A program made the translations under genes and the position numbers. This document shows positions 46,895-55,908 of a stretch of DNA of 64,000 nucleotides, piece by piece (within the stretch, counting starts at the first letter, position 1; each line of letters starts with the position of its first letter). The notes under the pieces are model-generated. The model worked only from the letters and a program-made list of their open reading frames with translations. It ran no database searches and was not told where the DNA came from. This stretch comes from Anaerophaga thermohalophila str. Valhall (GTDB lineage: Bacteria; Bacteroidota; Bacteroidia; Bacteroidales; Marinilabiliaceae): assembly GCF_000250735.1 (NCBI RefSeq), contig NZ_AHZV01000182.1, forward strand, positions 1-64,000, in the 5' to 3' direction.

Positions 46895-47173
46895 TTACGC
46901 GATGTAAAGAATGTCATTCTGCGAGATGAGTAAATAATCCTCACCGTCGATGTTCAATTCGGTTCCGGCGTATTTCCCATACAATACCACATCGCCGGGT
47001 TTTACCTGCATAGGTTCATCTTTTTTGTCAGCACCAACTAAAACCACTTCTCCTTTCTGCGGTTTCTCCTTAGCTGAATCAGGGATGATTATTCCGCTTG
47101 AAGTCTTTTCTTCGGCTGCCTGTGGTTTTACCAAAACCTTGCCGGCAAGAATTTTTCCTTTCAATGTTGACAT
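46895..47173 (-). CDS. groS: Co-chaperonin GroES
   Basis: This 92-residue lid protein has GKILAGKVLVKPQAAEEKTSSGIIIPDSAKEK, including the mobile loop (EKTSSGIIIPD), and GDVVLYGKYAGTELNIDGEDYLLI. It is the first gene of groES-groEL. Its 5' region to 47300 is free of obvious heat-shock operators. Confidence 0.96.
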   Translation of the reverse strand: MSTLKGKILAGKVLVKPQAAEEKTSSGIIIPDSAKEKPQKGEVVLVGADKKDEPMQVKPGDVVLYGKYAGTELNIDGEDYLLISQNDILYIA

Positions 47174-47417
47174 TTCTATTTTATTTAGACGTTAAACAAA
47201 ATTAATTACTCCGCCAACCTTTCATTCACAAACTATGCCAAAGCCAGGCGACCTCTAAAAAGGAAGAAAAGAAGGACATTTTTACAGCATAGCCCAAAGT
47301 TGTCTTATAAATCAAAATCCACAAACATTTCTAAAGTCAGAGTTTCGATATGTCGAAAAAACTCCATACATATTATATATCAAAATCTTAAAAGCAGAAG
47401 ACCTTTCAATAGCCGGC

Positions 47418-47450
47418 AAAAAAAAGAGTGTCAGCGATTGCTGACACTCT
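47418..47450 (-). terminator. Rho-independent terminator of the lptE-TPR-secG unit
   Basis: On the minus strand an 11-bp stem, agagtgtcagc and gctgacactct around a 4-base loop, is followed by a run of T (aaaaaaa on the plus strand at 47418-47424). It lies 29 bp after the secG stop and separates this unit from groES. Confidence 0.85.
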
Positions 47451-47478
47451 GTCATTTATTACTGTCAGTAATATTGTA

Positions 47479-47835
47479 TCAGAGACTGTCACCGGCAGCT
47501 TCTCCCGAGGGAGCAGCTTCTTCCTCACCCACACCAAAATCAGGAAGTTCCTGTGTTGGTGCGGTCATATTCTGAATTTCTTCATCAATAGCTGAACCCG
47601 ACTGCATCTCATCTTTTGGCAATACCATCACGGATATGAAGGACAGCACCAAAAGAGCGCTGGCAAGCGTCCATGTTGCTTTTTCCAGGAAATCGGCAGT
47701 TTTCCGAACCCCCATCACCTGATTGGAGGCTGAAAAATTTGAGGCCAGTCCGCCACCTTTGGAATTCTGAACCAGGACTATAAGTATCAGTAAAATACTG
47801 ACCAGAATTACCAAAACTGAAACAAATTGATACAT
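47479..47835 (-). CDS. secG: Preprotein translocase subunit SecG
   Basis: This 118-residue protein has two membrane helices (residues 4-24 and about 54-74) joined by the conserved cytoplasmic loop QNSKGGGLASNFSASNQVMGVRKTADFLEKATW. A long acidic tail rich in Glu and Ala follows, common in Bacteroidetes SecG. SecG assists SecYE protein export. It is the last gene of the lptE-TPR-secG unit and is followed by a strong terminator. Confidence 0.92.
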   Translation of the reverse strand: MYQFVSVLVILVSILLILIVLVQNSKGGGLASNFSASNQVMGVRKTADFLEKATWTLASALLVLSFISVMVLPKDEMQSGSAIDEEIQNMTAPTQELPDFGVGEEEAAPSGEAAGDSL

Positions 47836-47846
47836 ATCTTTCTAAA

Positions 47847-48875
47847 TTACTGTTTATTAATAAGCTCTTCCATTTCTTCAATACGACGTGCAAAGTAAAC
47901 ACTTTTTTCGGGATATTTCAAGCGCAAACGTTCGAATATCTCTATCGCTTTTTGATAACGGCCCTGTTTGATGTGAATGTTTGCCAGTGTTTCGGTCATC
48001 AGATCATCATTCTCCTCAACACTTTTCACAGAAAAATCTTTGTCGGGAACCGAACTATTATCTGATGGCACAATCCGGGTTTGATTGCCTGCTTTATTGA
48101 GAAAGTTATCTATAAGCTCCATTTTTCCGTCTTGTTTTGATTTTGGAACTTGCTCTTTCTCAGCATTGGTGCCTTTTTCCACAGGCTGATGTCTTAACAG
48201 ATAAAGCCATTCCGAAAATGAATGACTTTCATTAAAATCAATGGAGGATTTGGATACTTCGTACTCGAGAGAATAGGCAGATGAATAAGCTTCTTTCTCA
48301 TAATCAAGCAAGTCGGCAGAAGGTAATACAAGATCGGGATTGTGCTCATTCCCATCGTAGGCTCCTTCTTCGGCATCACCCTTTTCATCTTCCCTTTCTT
48401 CATCTATGCCTGAAAAATTTATCTGCTCGCCGTTTGCAGAAGTAATCGTATCATCAACCTCAAAATAGTTGGCATCATCACCCACTATCAGCTCAAGGTT
48501 ATTCGATGACCGGTGGTCAGTCTCTTCCCTGTTCTCATCACGAGAAAGGAGTTCAACAGATGGACTCTCCGGCTGATCCCCTGATGCTGCTTCATCCTTA
48601 TCAGGAGACGGAACATCAATGCGGGATTGTTCTGTAGATTCTTTTGCTGAAAATACATCGTTAATCAGGAAAAACAACTTTGACCGGTCGGGAATATACG
48701 CAGCAGCCAGTTTGAGTTCACTGTTAAACCGTATGTGGTCAAGCTTGTGAAGATTTTTGATCCACAGCATCCTGCCAGCCTGAAAAAACGGATAGGTATC
48801 AAGAACTTCTTTAAGCGTCTCAAGAGTTTGTTCATCCAGCATTTCAGGGGCTGATACCAGATCGATCAGTCGCAT
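47847..48875 (-). CDS. TPR-containing protein of the lptE-secG cluster
   Basis: This protein of about 342 residues has an N-terminal helical region (LETLKEVLDTYPFFQAGRMLWIKNLHKL), a long acidic disordered middle (residues about 90-270) and a C-terminal tetratricopeptide repeat, ETLANIHIKQGRYQKAIEIFERL. The ATG at 48875 (MRLIDLVS) is likelier than the one at 48893. It sits 20 bp after lptE and 11 bp before secG. Its conserved position between those envelope genes suggests an assembly or scaffold role, but the function is not established. Confidence 0.8.
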   Translation of the reverse strand: MRLIDLVSAPEMLDEQTLETLKEVLDTYPFFQAGRMLWIKNLHKLDHIRFNSELKLAAAYIPDRSKLFFLINDVFSAKESTEQSRIDVPSPDKDEAASGDQPESPSVELLSRDENREETDHRSSNNLELIVGDDANYFEVDDTITSANGEQINFSGIDEEREDEKGDAEEGAYDGNEHNPDLVLPSADLLDYEKEAYSSAYSLEYEVSKSSIDFNESHSFSEWLYLLRHQPVEKGTNAEKEQVPKSKQDGKMELIDNFLNKAGNQTRIVPSDNSSVPDKDFSVKSVEENDDLMTETLANIHIKQGRYQKAIEIFERLRLKYPEKSVYFARRIEEMEELINKQ

Positions 48876-48895
48876 ACGGCCCATAATAAACAATT

Positions 48896-49423
48896 TTACC
48901 AGTCAGCAAATGCTTTATTAAAAATATTATCCGTAAGTTCTTCCACAATCTCACTAACCAACTCACCCTCAATGGCTGTAATGTTCTGTTCACTCGGGAA
49001 ATCGCGATATGCCGAAAAAGAAGACTCCCAACTTTTTTCGGGGTCTTTAAAGTTTTCGTATCGAACATTAATCCTAACAGTCAAACGGGTTTCAGCCGAA
49101 ACAGCGTCTGCCTGAATAGCAAGTGGTTCTGTTTCGTAACCGGTTATTTCTCCTGAAAAGTCCACATCTCCGGTTTCTTCAGCAAGTGTAAGTCTCGAAC
49201 CGTTAATAACCCGGTCTTTCAGGGCTTCGGTAAGGGTCTGGCTTAAAACGGGGTTTATATATGCAGCTCTGTTATCGAACGTCTGAACAGAGGCAGTATG
49301 CACGTTTTCTGGAATGGATGCCCCGTCGAATGTCATCTGAATGGCACATCCATGCATCAGAAAGGACACTACTAAAACCCACATACTTTTTGTTATGACA
49401 CTCTTAATCTGATGTTTATTCAT
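48896..49423 (-). CDS. lptE: LPS-assembly lipoprotein LptE
   Basis: This 175-residue lipoprotein has a signal with lipobox MHGC at about residues 23-26 and the LptE-like pattern: VQTFDNRAAYINPVLSQTLTEALKDRV, VDFSGEITGYE, and SEIVEELTDNIFNKAF. LptE plugs LptD during LPS insertion in the outer membrane. The ATG at 49423 directly follows a family E leader repeat. The sigma-54 activator gene lies upstream on the same strand. Confidence 0.85.
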   Translation of the reverse strand: MNKHQIKSVITKSMWVLVVSFLMHGCAIQMTFDGASIPENVHTASVQTFDNRAAYINPVLSQTLTEALKDRVINGSRLTLAEETGDVDFSGEITGYETEPLAIQADAVSAETRLTVRINVRYENFKDPEKSWESSFSAYRDFPSEQNITAIEGELVSEIVEELTDNIFNKAFADW

Positions 49424-49530
49424 TCGTATAAAATTTATTTAACTAATTGGCCGAATGGAACTCGCATGCAAGAACTTATACATGTTCTTATTATGGTAAA
49501 ACTATCTATGTTCATTTCATCTTACATCTT
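49424..49530 (-). repeat. Repeated 5' leader element (family E) upstream of lptE
   Basis: On the minus strand taagatgtaagatgaaatgaacatag ... atgtataagttcttgcatgcgagttccatt ... ataaattttatacgaatg corresponds almost base for base to 33030-33137 before yitT, ending at the lptE start codon. The region also carries ttacatcttacatcttaca units of family C. Confidence 0.7.
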
Positions 49531-49646
49531 ACATCTTACATTTAATAGTTGTTACCCGGCTGTTAGAATTGTTAATGTTGTTAGTTACCGAATGTAATAA
49601 GTTTTATTACATCATCTATTTGATTGGCTCAAGTTATGGGTAATTC

Positions 49647-49786
49647 TTAACCTTAACCTTAACCTCAGTCTCAACCTCAATTAATAATTGGTAACTGGTA
49701 ATTGATAATTAATCTGTGGTGAATCCTCAACCTTAACCTCAACCTTAACCTCAACCTCAACCTCAACCTTAACCTTAACCTCAACC
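49647..49786. repeat. Telomere-like AACCTT/AACCTC tracts
   Basis: Runs of AACCTT and AACCTC hexamers occupy 49647-49680 and 49726-49786, separated by ggtaactggtaattgataatt units. A similar array lies at 41854-41910. Both arrays are just downstream of minus-strand genes. They are low-complexity tandem repeats with no coding role seen. With 49424-49646 they fill the 400-bp gap before the sigma-54 activator. Confidence 0.75.
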
Positions 49787-49826
49787 GGTAATTGCCCGTT
49801 TACTCCATGTGCCTGTGAAACTGCTT

Positions 49827-51104
49827 CTATCCTTCAATATTGTGTTCTTTAATTTTACGATACAAAGTGCGTTCCGAAATTCCCAACTCTTTGGCTGCCT
49901 GCTTCCGTTTTCCACTATGCTTCTCAAGGGCTTTCTTTATGAGTTCCACCTCCTTTTCTTCAAGAGAGAGCGACTCTTCAACTAACTCTTCAGTATCTTC
50001 AATATTATGGTGTTCTTCGGCAGGGCTATTGTTTTGTCTGCGCTGACTGAAAGGAACAATAGTTCCCTCTTTGAGTAGCTGAGGATTGGTTAAATCCTGC
50101 GCAGTATCCTGATAAAGGTTTTGAATTATTTCGGCATTATCACCTTTTAGGCTGACGTCATTCCCGTGTTGCAAAATTTCCAGCACAAGCTTTTTAAGAT
50201 CGTTCATGTCCCTTTTCATATCAAAAAGCACCTTGTAAAGGATTTCGCGCTCGTTGGAGAAATCAGAGCCCCCAAATTGATGCTCCCGGCCGCCAATCAA
50301 AGCAGGCAGATTATCTCCTTCATGATAAGGCAGATATTTTTGCAGATCACTGGCTGTCAGCACTCTTTCTTTTTCAATAATAGAAATCTGTTCGGTAATA
50401 TTTTTCAATTGCCTGATGTTTCCAGGCCACCGGTATCGTTCCAGCATCTCACGGGCACTCTGGTCGAGCTTAACGGCCGGCATCCGGTAGCGGTCGGCAA
50501 AATCGGCTGCGAATTTTCTGAACAACAGGTAAATATCCTCAACACGTTCACGAAGAGGCGGAATATTGATGGGAACACTGTTCAAACGATAGAACAGGTC
50601 TTCACGAAATTTCCCTTCTTTAATAGCTTTTTCGAGGTTGACATTGGTGGCTGCCACAACCCGGACATTGGTCTTCAATATTCGTGACGAACCCACGCGC
50701 ATAAATTCGCCGGTCTCCAGTACCCTAAGCAGTCGAACCTGCGTGGCAAGAGGAAGCTCTCCTATCTCGTCCAGAAAAATGGTGCCTTCATTGGCTTCCT
50801 CGAAATATCCCTTACGGTCGGAATAGGCACCGGTAAAAGCGCCCTTTTCGTGACCAAACAATTCGGAATCGATGGTACCTTCGGGAATGGCGCCACAGTT
50901 AACGGCTACATATGAACCATGCTTACGAATGCTATGCTGGTGAATGATCTGGGGAAACACCTCCTTTCCCGTACCGCTCTCGCCTGTTATGAGAACCGAC
51001 AAATCGGTAGGAGCCACCTGAACAGCGACATCAATAGCCCTGTTAAGTGCTTCAGAATTTCCTATAATCCCGTAACGTTGCTTGATTTGCTGTATATTGA
51101 CCAT
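49827..51104 (-). CDS. Sigma-54-dependent activator lacking a receiver domain
   Basis: This 425-residue AAA+ activator starts almost directly with its central domain: Walker A GESGTGKE, the sigma-54-contacting loop GAFTGAYSDRKGYFEEA, Walker B GTIFLDEIGE, and a Fis-type helix-turn-helix at the C-terminus (KRKQAAKELGISERTLYRKI). No receiver, GAF or PAS domain is present; only about 20 residues precede the AAA+ domain. It probably needs another protein or level control to be regulated. Upstream of lptE in a cluster often conserved in Bacteroidetes. A TAACTTTG -7-like element lies about 35 bp upstream (51137-51144, minus). Confidence 0.92.
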   Translation of the reverse strand: MVNIQQIKQRYGIIGNSEALNRAIDVAVQVAPTDLSVLITGESGTGKEVFPQIIHQHSIRKHGSYVAVNCGAIPEGTIDSELFGHEKGAFTGAYSDRKGYFEEANEGTIFLDEIGELPLATQVRLLRVLETGEFMRVGSSRILKTNVRVVAATNVNLEKAIKEGKFREDLFYRLNSVPINIPPLRERVEDIYLLFRKFAADFADRYRMPAVKLDQSAREMLERYRWPGNIRQLKNITEQISIIEKERVLTASDLQKYLPYHEGDNLPALIGGREHQFGGSDFSNEREILYKVLFDMKRDMNDLKKLVLEILQHGNDVSLKGDNAEIIQNLYQDTAQDLTNPQLLKEGTIVPFSQRRQNNSPAEEHHNIEDTEELVEESLSLEEKEVELIKKALEKHSGKRKQAAKELGISERTLYRKIKEHNIEG

Positions 51105-51203
51105 AAAATAACTGCTATTTTTTCAGTATCAACTGACAAAGTTACTATTCTTTGTCTGTTTTTCCATTTTACGCATCGATAAAATATAAAACCCGTACTA
51201 AAC

Positions 51204-51368
51204 AGTGCTCGTCTATTAACTCGCAAAGAATTTTTACAGTATGTGTGTCTGTTCAGAAAGTGTCATTTACAAGGCTTGCGAAGTCCGAAAATACGGAGTT
51301 TACGCATCGTAAATGAGTAATTTTCGGACGAGCGTAACACAGTAAATGGCACTTTATGGACAGACACT
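51204..51368 (-). repeat. Family B 165-bp MITE-like element, inverted
   Basis: It matches the other 165-bp copies in the reverse orientation, ending with gccattta ... tatggacagacact at the right. Flanks AAAC and AAAT are a weak 4-bp duplication. It lies in the 543-bp region 51105-51647, which also holds a family A element and otherwise shows no gene. Confidence 0.8.
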
Positions 51369-51488
51369 AAATATTATTTTGAGGTGCTGTGAGTTTTGTC
51401 TATTTTTATTCCACGCTGAGAACGCAAAATTAAAGGAATGCTAAAATCGCAAAGAAACAAGCATGGAAAGGTTTACCACAACAAGAAT

Positions 51489-51629
51489 GAGTGCAGTATA
51501 AAAAGCATATTTTTGTCAAAATCAAGGCGTTTTAAATTTTTGTACCGGAGTTAACTCATTGTTAATGAGGATGCAAAAATTTAAAACAACACAGATTTTG
51601 GCAACAAAGATGCTTTTTATACCGGACTC
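51489..51629 (-). repeat. Family A 141-bp MITE with AAGAAT duplication
   Basis: Termini gagtgcagtataaaaagc and gctttttataccggactc are inverted repeats, and AAGAAT flanks both sides as a 6-bp target duplication. The length equals that of the copy at 10848-10988. It ends 18 bp before the kdsB start, so it sits inside the kdsB leader. Confidence 0.88.
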
Positions 51630-51647
51630 AAGAATTAAAACAATAAT

Positions 51648-52406
51648 ATGAAAACAGAAGATATACTTGGAATTATACCTGCAAGATACGCATCAACCAG
51701 GTTTCCCGGAAAACCGCTTGCCGATATTGGCGGAAAACCGATGATACAGCGTGTATATGAACAAGCCTCAAAAGCGTTAACGCAGCTCGTCGTAGCAACC
51801 GATGACACCAGAATAATGGAGGCTGTTAAAAATTTCGGTGGGGTGTGTGTGATGACTTCCGACAGGCACCGCAGCGGAACCGACCGCTGCACTGAGGCGC
51901 TTGACAAAACCGAAGCATTAAACAATCGTAAATATCAGGTGGTTGTGAATATTCAGGGAGATGAGCCATTCATCGATCCACAGCAAATTGAAAAGCTTGT
52001 TATGTGCTTCTACAATGCCGAAACCGAAATTGCAACACTGGTAAAGCCACTGAAAAACAATAATGATCTATTCGATCCGAACAAACCCAAAGTTGTTTTG
52101 AACAGTACCTCGCAGGCATTATATTTCAGTCGTTCACCCATTCCCCATCTGCGAAATTTCCCTAAAGAGGAATGGCATCAACACCACAATTATTATATAC
52201 ACATCGGACTCTATGCGTATCGTACCGACGTGCTCAGAGAAATAACCCTTCTCAAACCCGCTCCTTTGGAATTAGCCGAGTCATTGGAACAACTGCGGTG
52301 GATCGAAAACGGATATGCAATTACTACCCGCAAAACCGAATTTGAAAGCTGGTCGATAGACACCCCGATGGACATTGATGAACTCAAGAGTAAAGGAGTA
52401 TTTTAA
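51648..52406 (+). CDS. kdsB: 3-deoxy-manno-octulosonate cytidylyltransferase
   Basis: This 252-residue enzyme activates Kdo with CTP for lipid A-core synthesis. Motifs are IPARYASTRFPGKPL (nucleotide-binding, residues about 9-23), VATDD, HRSGTDRCTEA and NIQGDEPFIDP with the catalytic acidic pair. The end GYAITTRKTEFESWSIDTPMDID is typical. The gene's leader is occupied by a family A MITE, which may influence its expression. Confidence 0.95.
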   Translation: MKTEDILGIIPARYASTRFPGKPLADIGGKPMIQRVYEQASKALTQLVVATDDTRIMEAVKNFGGVCVMTSDRHRSGTDRCTEALDKTEALNNRKYQVVVNIQGDEPFIDPQQIEKLVMCFYNAETEIATLVKPLKNNNDLFDPNKPKVVLNSTSQALYFSRSPIPHLRNFPKEEWHQHHNYYIHIGLYAYRTDVLREITLLKPAPLELAESLEQLRWIENGYAITTRKTEFESWSIDTPMDIDELKSKGVF

Positions 52407-52481
52407 AAATTCAACCAACAGGAGCAGAGGGAACTGAACTGTTAAGAAACGAATATAAAGCTAACATAAAAAAGTAACAAT

Positions 52482-52880
52482 ATGAACATTCCAATTATTA
52501 TAGCAAATATCCTTACGCTTTTGGCATTTGTAATTCACACTTTTTTAGGGGACAGAGAACTGAAAATAATTGAGCCGGAGAATGAAAATGACGAAAAATA
52601 TTTAAAACGTGAAAAATGGACAATGGTAAGAAGTGGCTGGCATTGGATTTCGTTTGACTTACTACTTGCCACCGTCGGACTTGGATTGATAAACTTTACA
52701 AGCTTTTTTCAAAGTGAAAGACTTCTGCTTCAAATATTAGCGGTTTATTTTCTTGGATACGGTATCGTTTGGATAATTGGAATAGCAATTTCCAGGAATT
52801 TTCCAAAAAATTACCTGAAATTGGGACAATGGATTTTATTATGGGTGATTAGCGGACTGATTTTTATCGGTCTAAATTAA
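52482..52880 (+). CDS. Small four-helix membrane protein, unknown function
   Basis: This 132-residue protein has four likely membrane helices: residues 2-22, about 52-72, 82-105 and 115-131. A charged loop (ELKIIEPENENDEKYLKREKW) lies between the first two. The pattern is common in Bacteroidetes hypothetical proteins, but no family or function is recognised. It stands between kdsB and a secreted nucleoside-hydrolase-like protein. Confidence 0.7.
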   Translation: MNIPIIIANILTLLAFVIHTFLGDRELKIIEPENENDEKYLKREKWTMVRSGWHWISFDLLLATVGLGLINFTSFFQSERLLLQILAVYFLGYGIVWIIGIAISRNFPKNYLKLGQWILLWVISGLIFIGLN

Positions 52881-53040
52881 CGATTATTAAAAAAGCCTAA
52901 ACGCTGAGACGCCATGACGCAAAGTTCTTATTATGACAGAGTTATAGCCGTTTTTTAATTTCGCAAAATATTGATTATCAGTTATTTGTTAAAATTAACA
53001 AGATATTGAATATATCCTGGAAACTATAAACTTAACATTT

Positions 53041-53961
53041 ATGAAGACTAAAATCATTATACTAATTGCCATAGCTATTTTTTCCATGGCATTCAACACC
53101 AATCCGGAAGAAATATCTTCAAAAAACGGGACTTTTAACACAGAGAAAGACCTGCTGCTGGTACAATTTGATTGTAAGACCGATGTCGACGACATTCACA
53201 CTATGGCAGCCCTGGCTACCCTGATGTCTGAAGAAGATTATTCAGAAGTAAATTATCATGCTGTTACCGGTGCTTATGGTATTCAAGAGGGGCCTTACGT
53301 GCCTCCTAACGACTTGCTCCAACTTGCTTTTCGCGACAACTGGACAGATGCACATAAAGATTTTGAATCGGCTATTAATAAAGTAAAAGAATTAGTTAAA
53401 ACAACCCTCAAAAACCAGGGTGATGTATGGATTGCCGATGCCGGGCAGTCGGATTTTACGGCTGAAGTAGTTAAAGCAGTCAAAGCTGATATTCCGGAGA
53501 TAAACACTTCACACCGCATTCATGTAGTTCAACATTCAAACTGGAATGAAGAAGTGACTTCGCCCGGGCATCTGAGATATGTAAAAGATAATACCGATTA
53601 TCATAAAATTCCGGACGGGAATGCCGTTGGAAATGGTTCGCCGGGATTTCGTTCTCCTGATTACACCCACTGGCAGGATAAAGTTGCTGACCCCCGGTTA
53701 GTTGAAATATGGCAGCTTGCTATTGAAATCGCAAACAAATACAATGGGAAAGACGGACGTTACAATAACGAAGCGATCTCTGCAGGAGGCCTGGACTTCT
53801 CGGACCTCTCCGAAGTTTGTTGGATTTTGGGATTAAAAGACATAAAGGATACTGAAGAATTCTTTAATTTTATAAAAAGCAAATTCGATGAAGAAACTTC
53901 CACTTATAGAAAAGGACGGCTGGCTGGAACCCTTTGCGCCTGCACTGGAAGCTACATATAA
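53041..53961 (+). CDS. Secreted nucleoside-hydrolase-like protein overlapping glgB
   Basis: This 306-residue protein has a signal peptide (residues 1-18) and a DCKTDVDDIHTMAALATLM segment near 44-62, like the calcium-binding DxDxxxDD loop of inosine-uridine nucleoside hydrolases and related DUF1593 proteins. Further SPDYTHWQDKVADPRLVEIW and ISAGGLDFSDLSE support a glycosidase-like fold. The first Asp of the loop is in DCKTD, so the metal site may be modified. Its last 25 codons overlap the start of glgB in another frame, so its real C-terminus may have been lost by a deletion or frameshift. The substrate is unknown. Confidence 0.6.
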   Translation: MKTKIIILIAIAIFSMAFNTNPEEISSKNGTFNTEKDLLLVQFDCKTDVDDIHTMAALATLMSEEDYSEVNYHAVTGAYGIQEGPYVPPNDLLQLAFRDNWTDAHKDFESAINKVKELVKTTLKNQGDVWIADAGQSDFTAEVVKAVKADIPEINTSHRIHVVQHSNWNEEVTSPGHLRYVKDNTDYHKIPDGNAVGNGSPGFRSPDYTHWQDKVADPRLVEIWQLAIEIANKYNGKDGRYNNEAISAGGLDFSDLSEVCWILGLKDIKDTEEFFNFIKSKFDEETSTYRKGRLAGTLCACTGSYI

Positions 53962-55906
53962 TGAATACACTGACATTTTGGACGAAATCAACGATAGCAG
54001 AGACGGGATCGTAAATTTTGCCGGCAATCATCTGTTCTTTGGACTGCATCCATACAGTGACGGATGGGTTTTTCGCGAATGGGCTCCCAACGCGGAAAAA
54101 ATATATATTGTCGGAGACTTTTCGGACTGGAAACCGCATGAATCTTTTCGGCTACAAAAAAAGGACCACGGGATATGGGAAATATTTCTTTCTGACTCCA
54201 CTTTAAAACATCAGGATTATTTTAAACTATTCGTGGTATGGGATACCGGTTCGGGGTATCGAATTCCTGCCTATGCCAACCGTGTCGTTCAGGATCCGTC
54301 CACTTTGCTCTTTAGTGCTCAGGTTTGGTGTCCCGGTGCAGCATTTCAATGGACCGACCATAACTTTCATCCCGATATCAAGCACCCGCTCATTTATGAA
54401 GCACACATTGGCATGGCTCATGAAGAAGAAAGGATAGGAACATTTAAAGAATTTGCAGAAGACATTTTGCCCCGGATTCAAAAGGCAGGATACAACGTTA
54501 TACAACTCATGGCCATTCAGGAGCATCCGTATTATGGAAGTTTTGGCTATCATGTTTCCAACTTCTTTGCGCCCAGCAGTCGATTCGGAACACCAGAGGA
54601 ACTAAAATCACTGGTCAACCGTGCCCACGAAATGGGAATGGCTGTGATCATGGATATCGTACATTCGCATGCCGTAAAGAATGAAGAAGAAGGGTTAAGT
54701 CGCTTTGACGGCACCCTGGATCAATATTTTTACCCTGGCGACCGGGGATTTCACCCGGCATGGGATTCGAGGTGTTTCGACTATGGGAAAAAAGAGGTAA
54801 TGATGTTCTTGCTGTCCAACTGCAGGTACTGGATCGAAGAATATCATTTCGACGGATTCCGGTTCGACGGTGTAACCAGTATGCTTTATACACATCACGG
54901 ACTCGAAAAAGCATTTACCAGCTATCATGATTATTTTGACGGCAGCCGCGACCAAAATGCTCTGGTTTACCTGATGATGGCCAATCATCTCATCCACAAA
55001 ATTAAGCCCGGAGCCATCACCATTGCCGAAGAAATGAGCGGTTATCCAGGAACGGGAGCTCCTCCCGAAGATGGGGGCCTGGGATTCAACTTTCGATTGT
55101 CGATGGGCGTGCCCGATTTCTGGATCAAACTCATCAAAGAATTACCGGATGAAAGCTGGAATATGGGAATTATTTTTCACGAGCTAACCCAGCACCGTCC
55201 TGAAGAGCGTACCATTTCCTATACAGAATCGCACGACCAGGCACTTGTTGGTGACAAAACCATTATTTTTCGCCTGGCCGACAAAGAGATGTATGATTTT
55301 ATGAGCAAAGACAAGCCAAGTCTGATCATCGACAGGGCCATAGCTTTGCATAAAATAATCCGGCTGGTCACTCTCACTACTGCCAACGGAGGATATCTCA
55401 ATTTCATGGGGAACGAATTCGGTCATCCCGAGTGGATAGATTTTCCACGGGCAGGAAACAACTGGTCGTATAAATATGCGCGTCGCCAATGGCGTCTTGC
55501 CGATGATAAAAACCTGAAATATGAATGGCTTGGAGCTTTCGATCAGGCGATGATCAGAACGGTTGTTGAACAAAACATTTTAAGCCCCCTTCCGGTATAT
55601 CTAAACCTTGCCAATGAGGGTGACAAAATACTCGCTTTCAACAGGGGTAACTTTCTGATGGTTTTCAATTTTCATCCCACGCGGTCGTTCCCGGATTATG
55701 GAATACCGGTTGCACCCGGAAAATACAAGATCATTCTCAACTCCGACAAACATGAATTTGGAGGTTTCGACCGGGTTGACCAGCAACAACTCTATTTCGC
55801 CCAACCGGTGGGAGAGAATCCGGCAAACGGCTATCAGCTTAAACTTTATCTTCCCAACCGGACAGGACTGGTATTGAGGAAAATTCCCACGCCGAGGGTA
55901 CACTAA
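53888..55906 (+). CDS. glgB: 1,4-alpha-glucan branching enzyme (GH13)
   Basis: This 672-residue enzyme introduces alpha-1,6 branches in glycogen. It has an N-terminal CBM48 (GWVFREWAPNAEKIYIVGDFSDW, residues about 57-79), a GH13 barrel with DIVHSHAV, nucleophile Asp327 in FRFDGV, acid/base Glu in IAEEMSG (381) and Asp450 in TESHDQ, and a C-terminal beta domain. The architecture resembles the eukaryotic-type branching enzymes used by many Bacteroidetes. Translation begins inside the 3' end of the preceding gene. It converges on the synthase-phosphorylase fusion gene. Confidence 0.93.
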   Translation: MKKLPLIEKDGWLEPFAPALEATYNEYTDILDEINDSRDGIVNFAGNHLFFGLHPYSDGWVFREWAPNAEKIYIVGDFSDWKPHESFRLQKKDHGIWEIFLSDSTLKHQDYFKLFVVWDTGSGYRIPAYANRVVQDPSTLLFSAQVWCPGAAFQWTDHNFHPDIKHPLIYEAHIGMAHEEERIGTFKEFAEDILPRIQKAGYNVIQLMAIQEHPYYGSFGYHVSNFFAPSSRFGTPEELKSLVNRAHEMGMAVIMDIVHSHAVKNEEEGLSRFDGTLDQYFYPGDRGFHPAWDSRCFDYGKKEVMMFLLSNCRYWIEEYHFDGFRFDGVTSMLYTHHGLEKAFTSYHDYFDGSRDQNALVYLMMANHLIHKIKPGAITIAEEMSGYPGTGAPPEDGGLGFNFRLSMGVPDFWIKLIKELPDESWNMGIIFHELTQHRPEERTISYTESHDQALVGDKTIIFRLADKEMYDFMSKDKPSLIIDRAIALHKIIRLVTLTTANGGYLNFMGNEFGHPEWIDFPRAGNNWSYKYARRQWRLADDKNLKYEWLGAFDQAMIRTVVEQNILSPLPVYLNLANEGDKILAFNRGNFLMVFNFHPTRSFPDYGIPVAPGKYKIILNSDKHEFGGFDRVDQQQLYFAQPVGENPANGYQLKLYLPNRTGLVLRKIPTPRVH

Positions 55907-55908
55907 AT

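Noticed and set aside
47174-47300. CIRCE (HrcA) operator before groES
   Set aside because: No TTAGCACTC-N9-GAGTGCTAA-like dyad was found upstream of groES.
46895-47300. Plus-strand frames near groES and secG (81 and 91 codons)
   Set aside because: They overlap groES or the secG terminator and 3' end, and show no domain signals.
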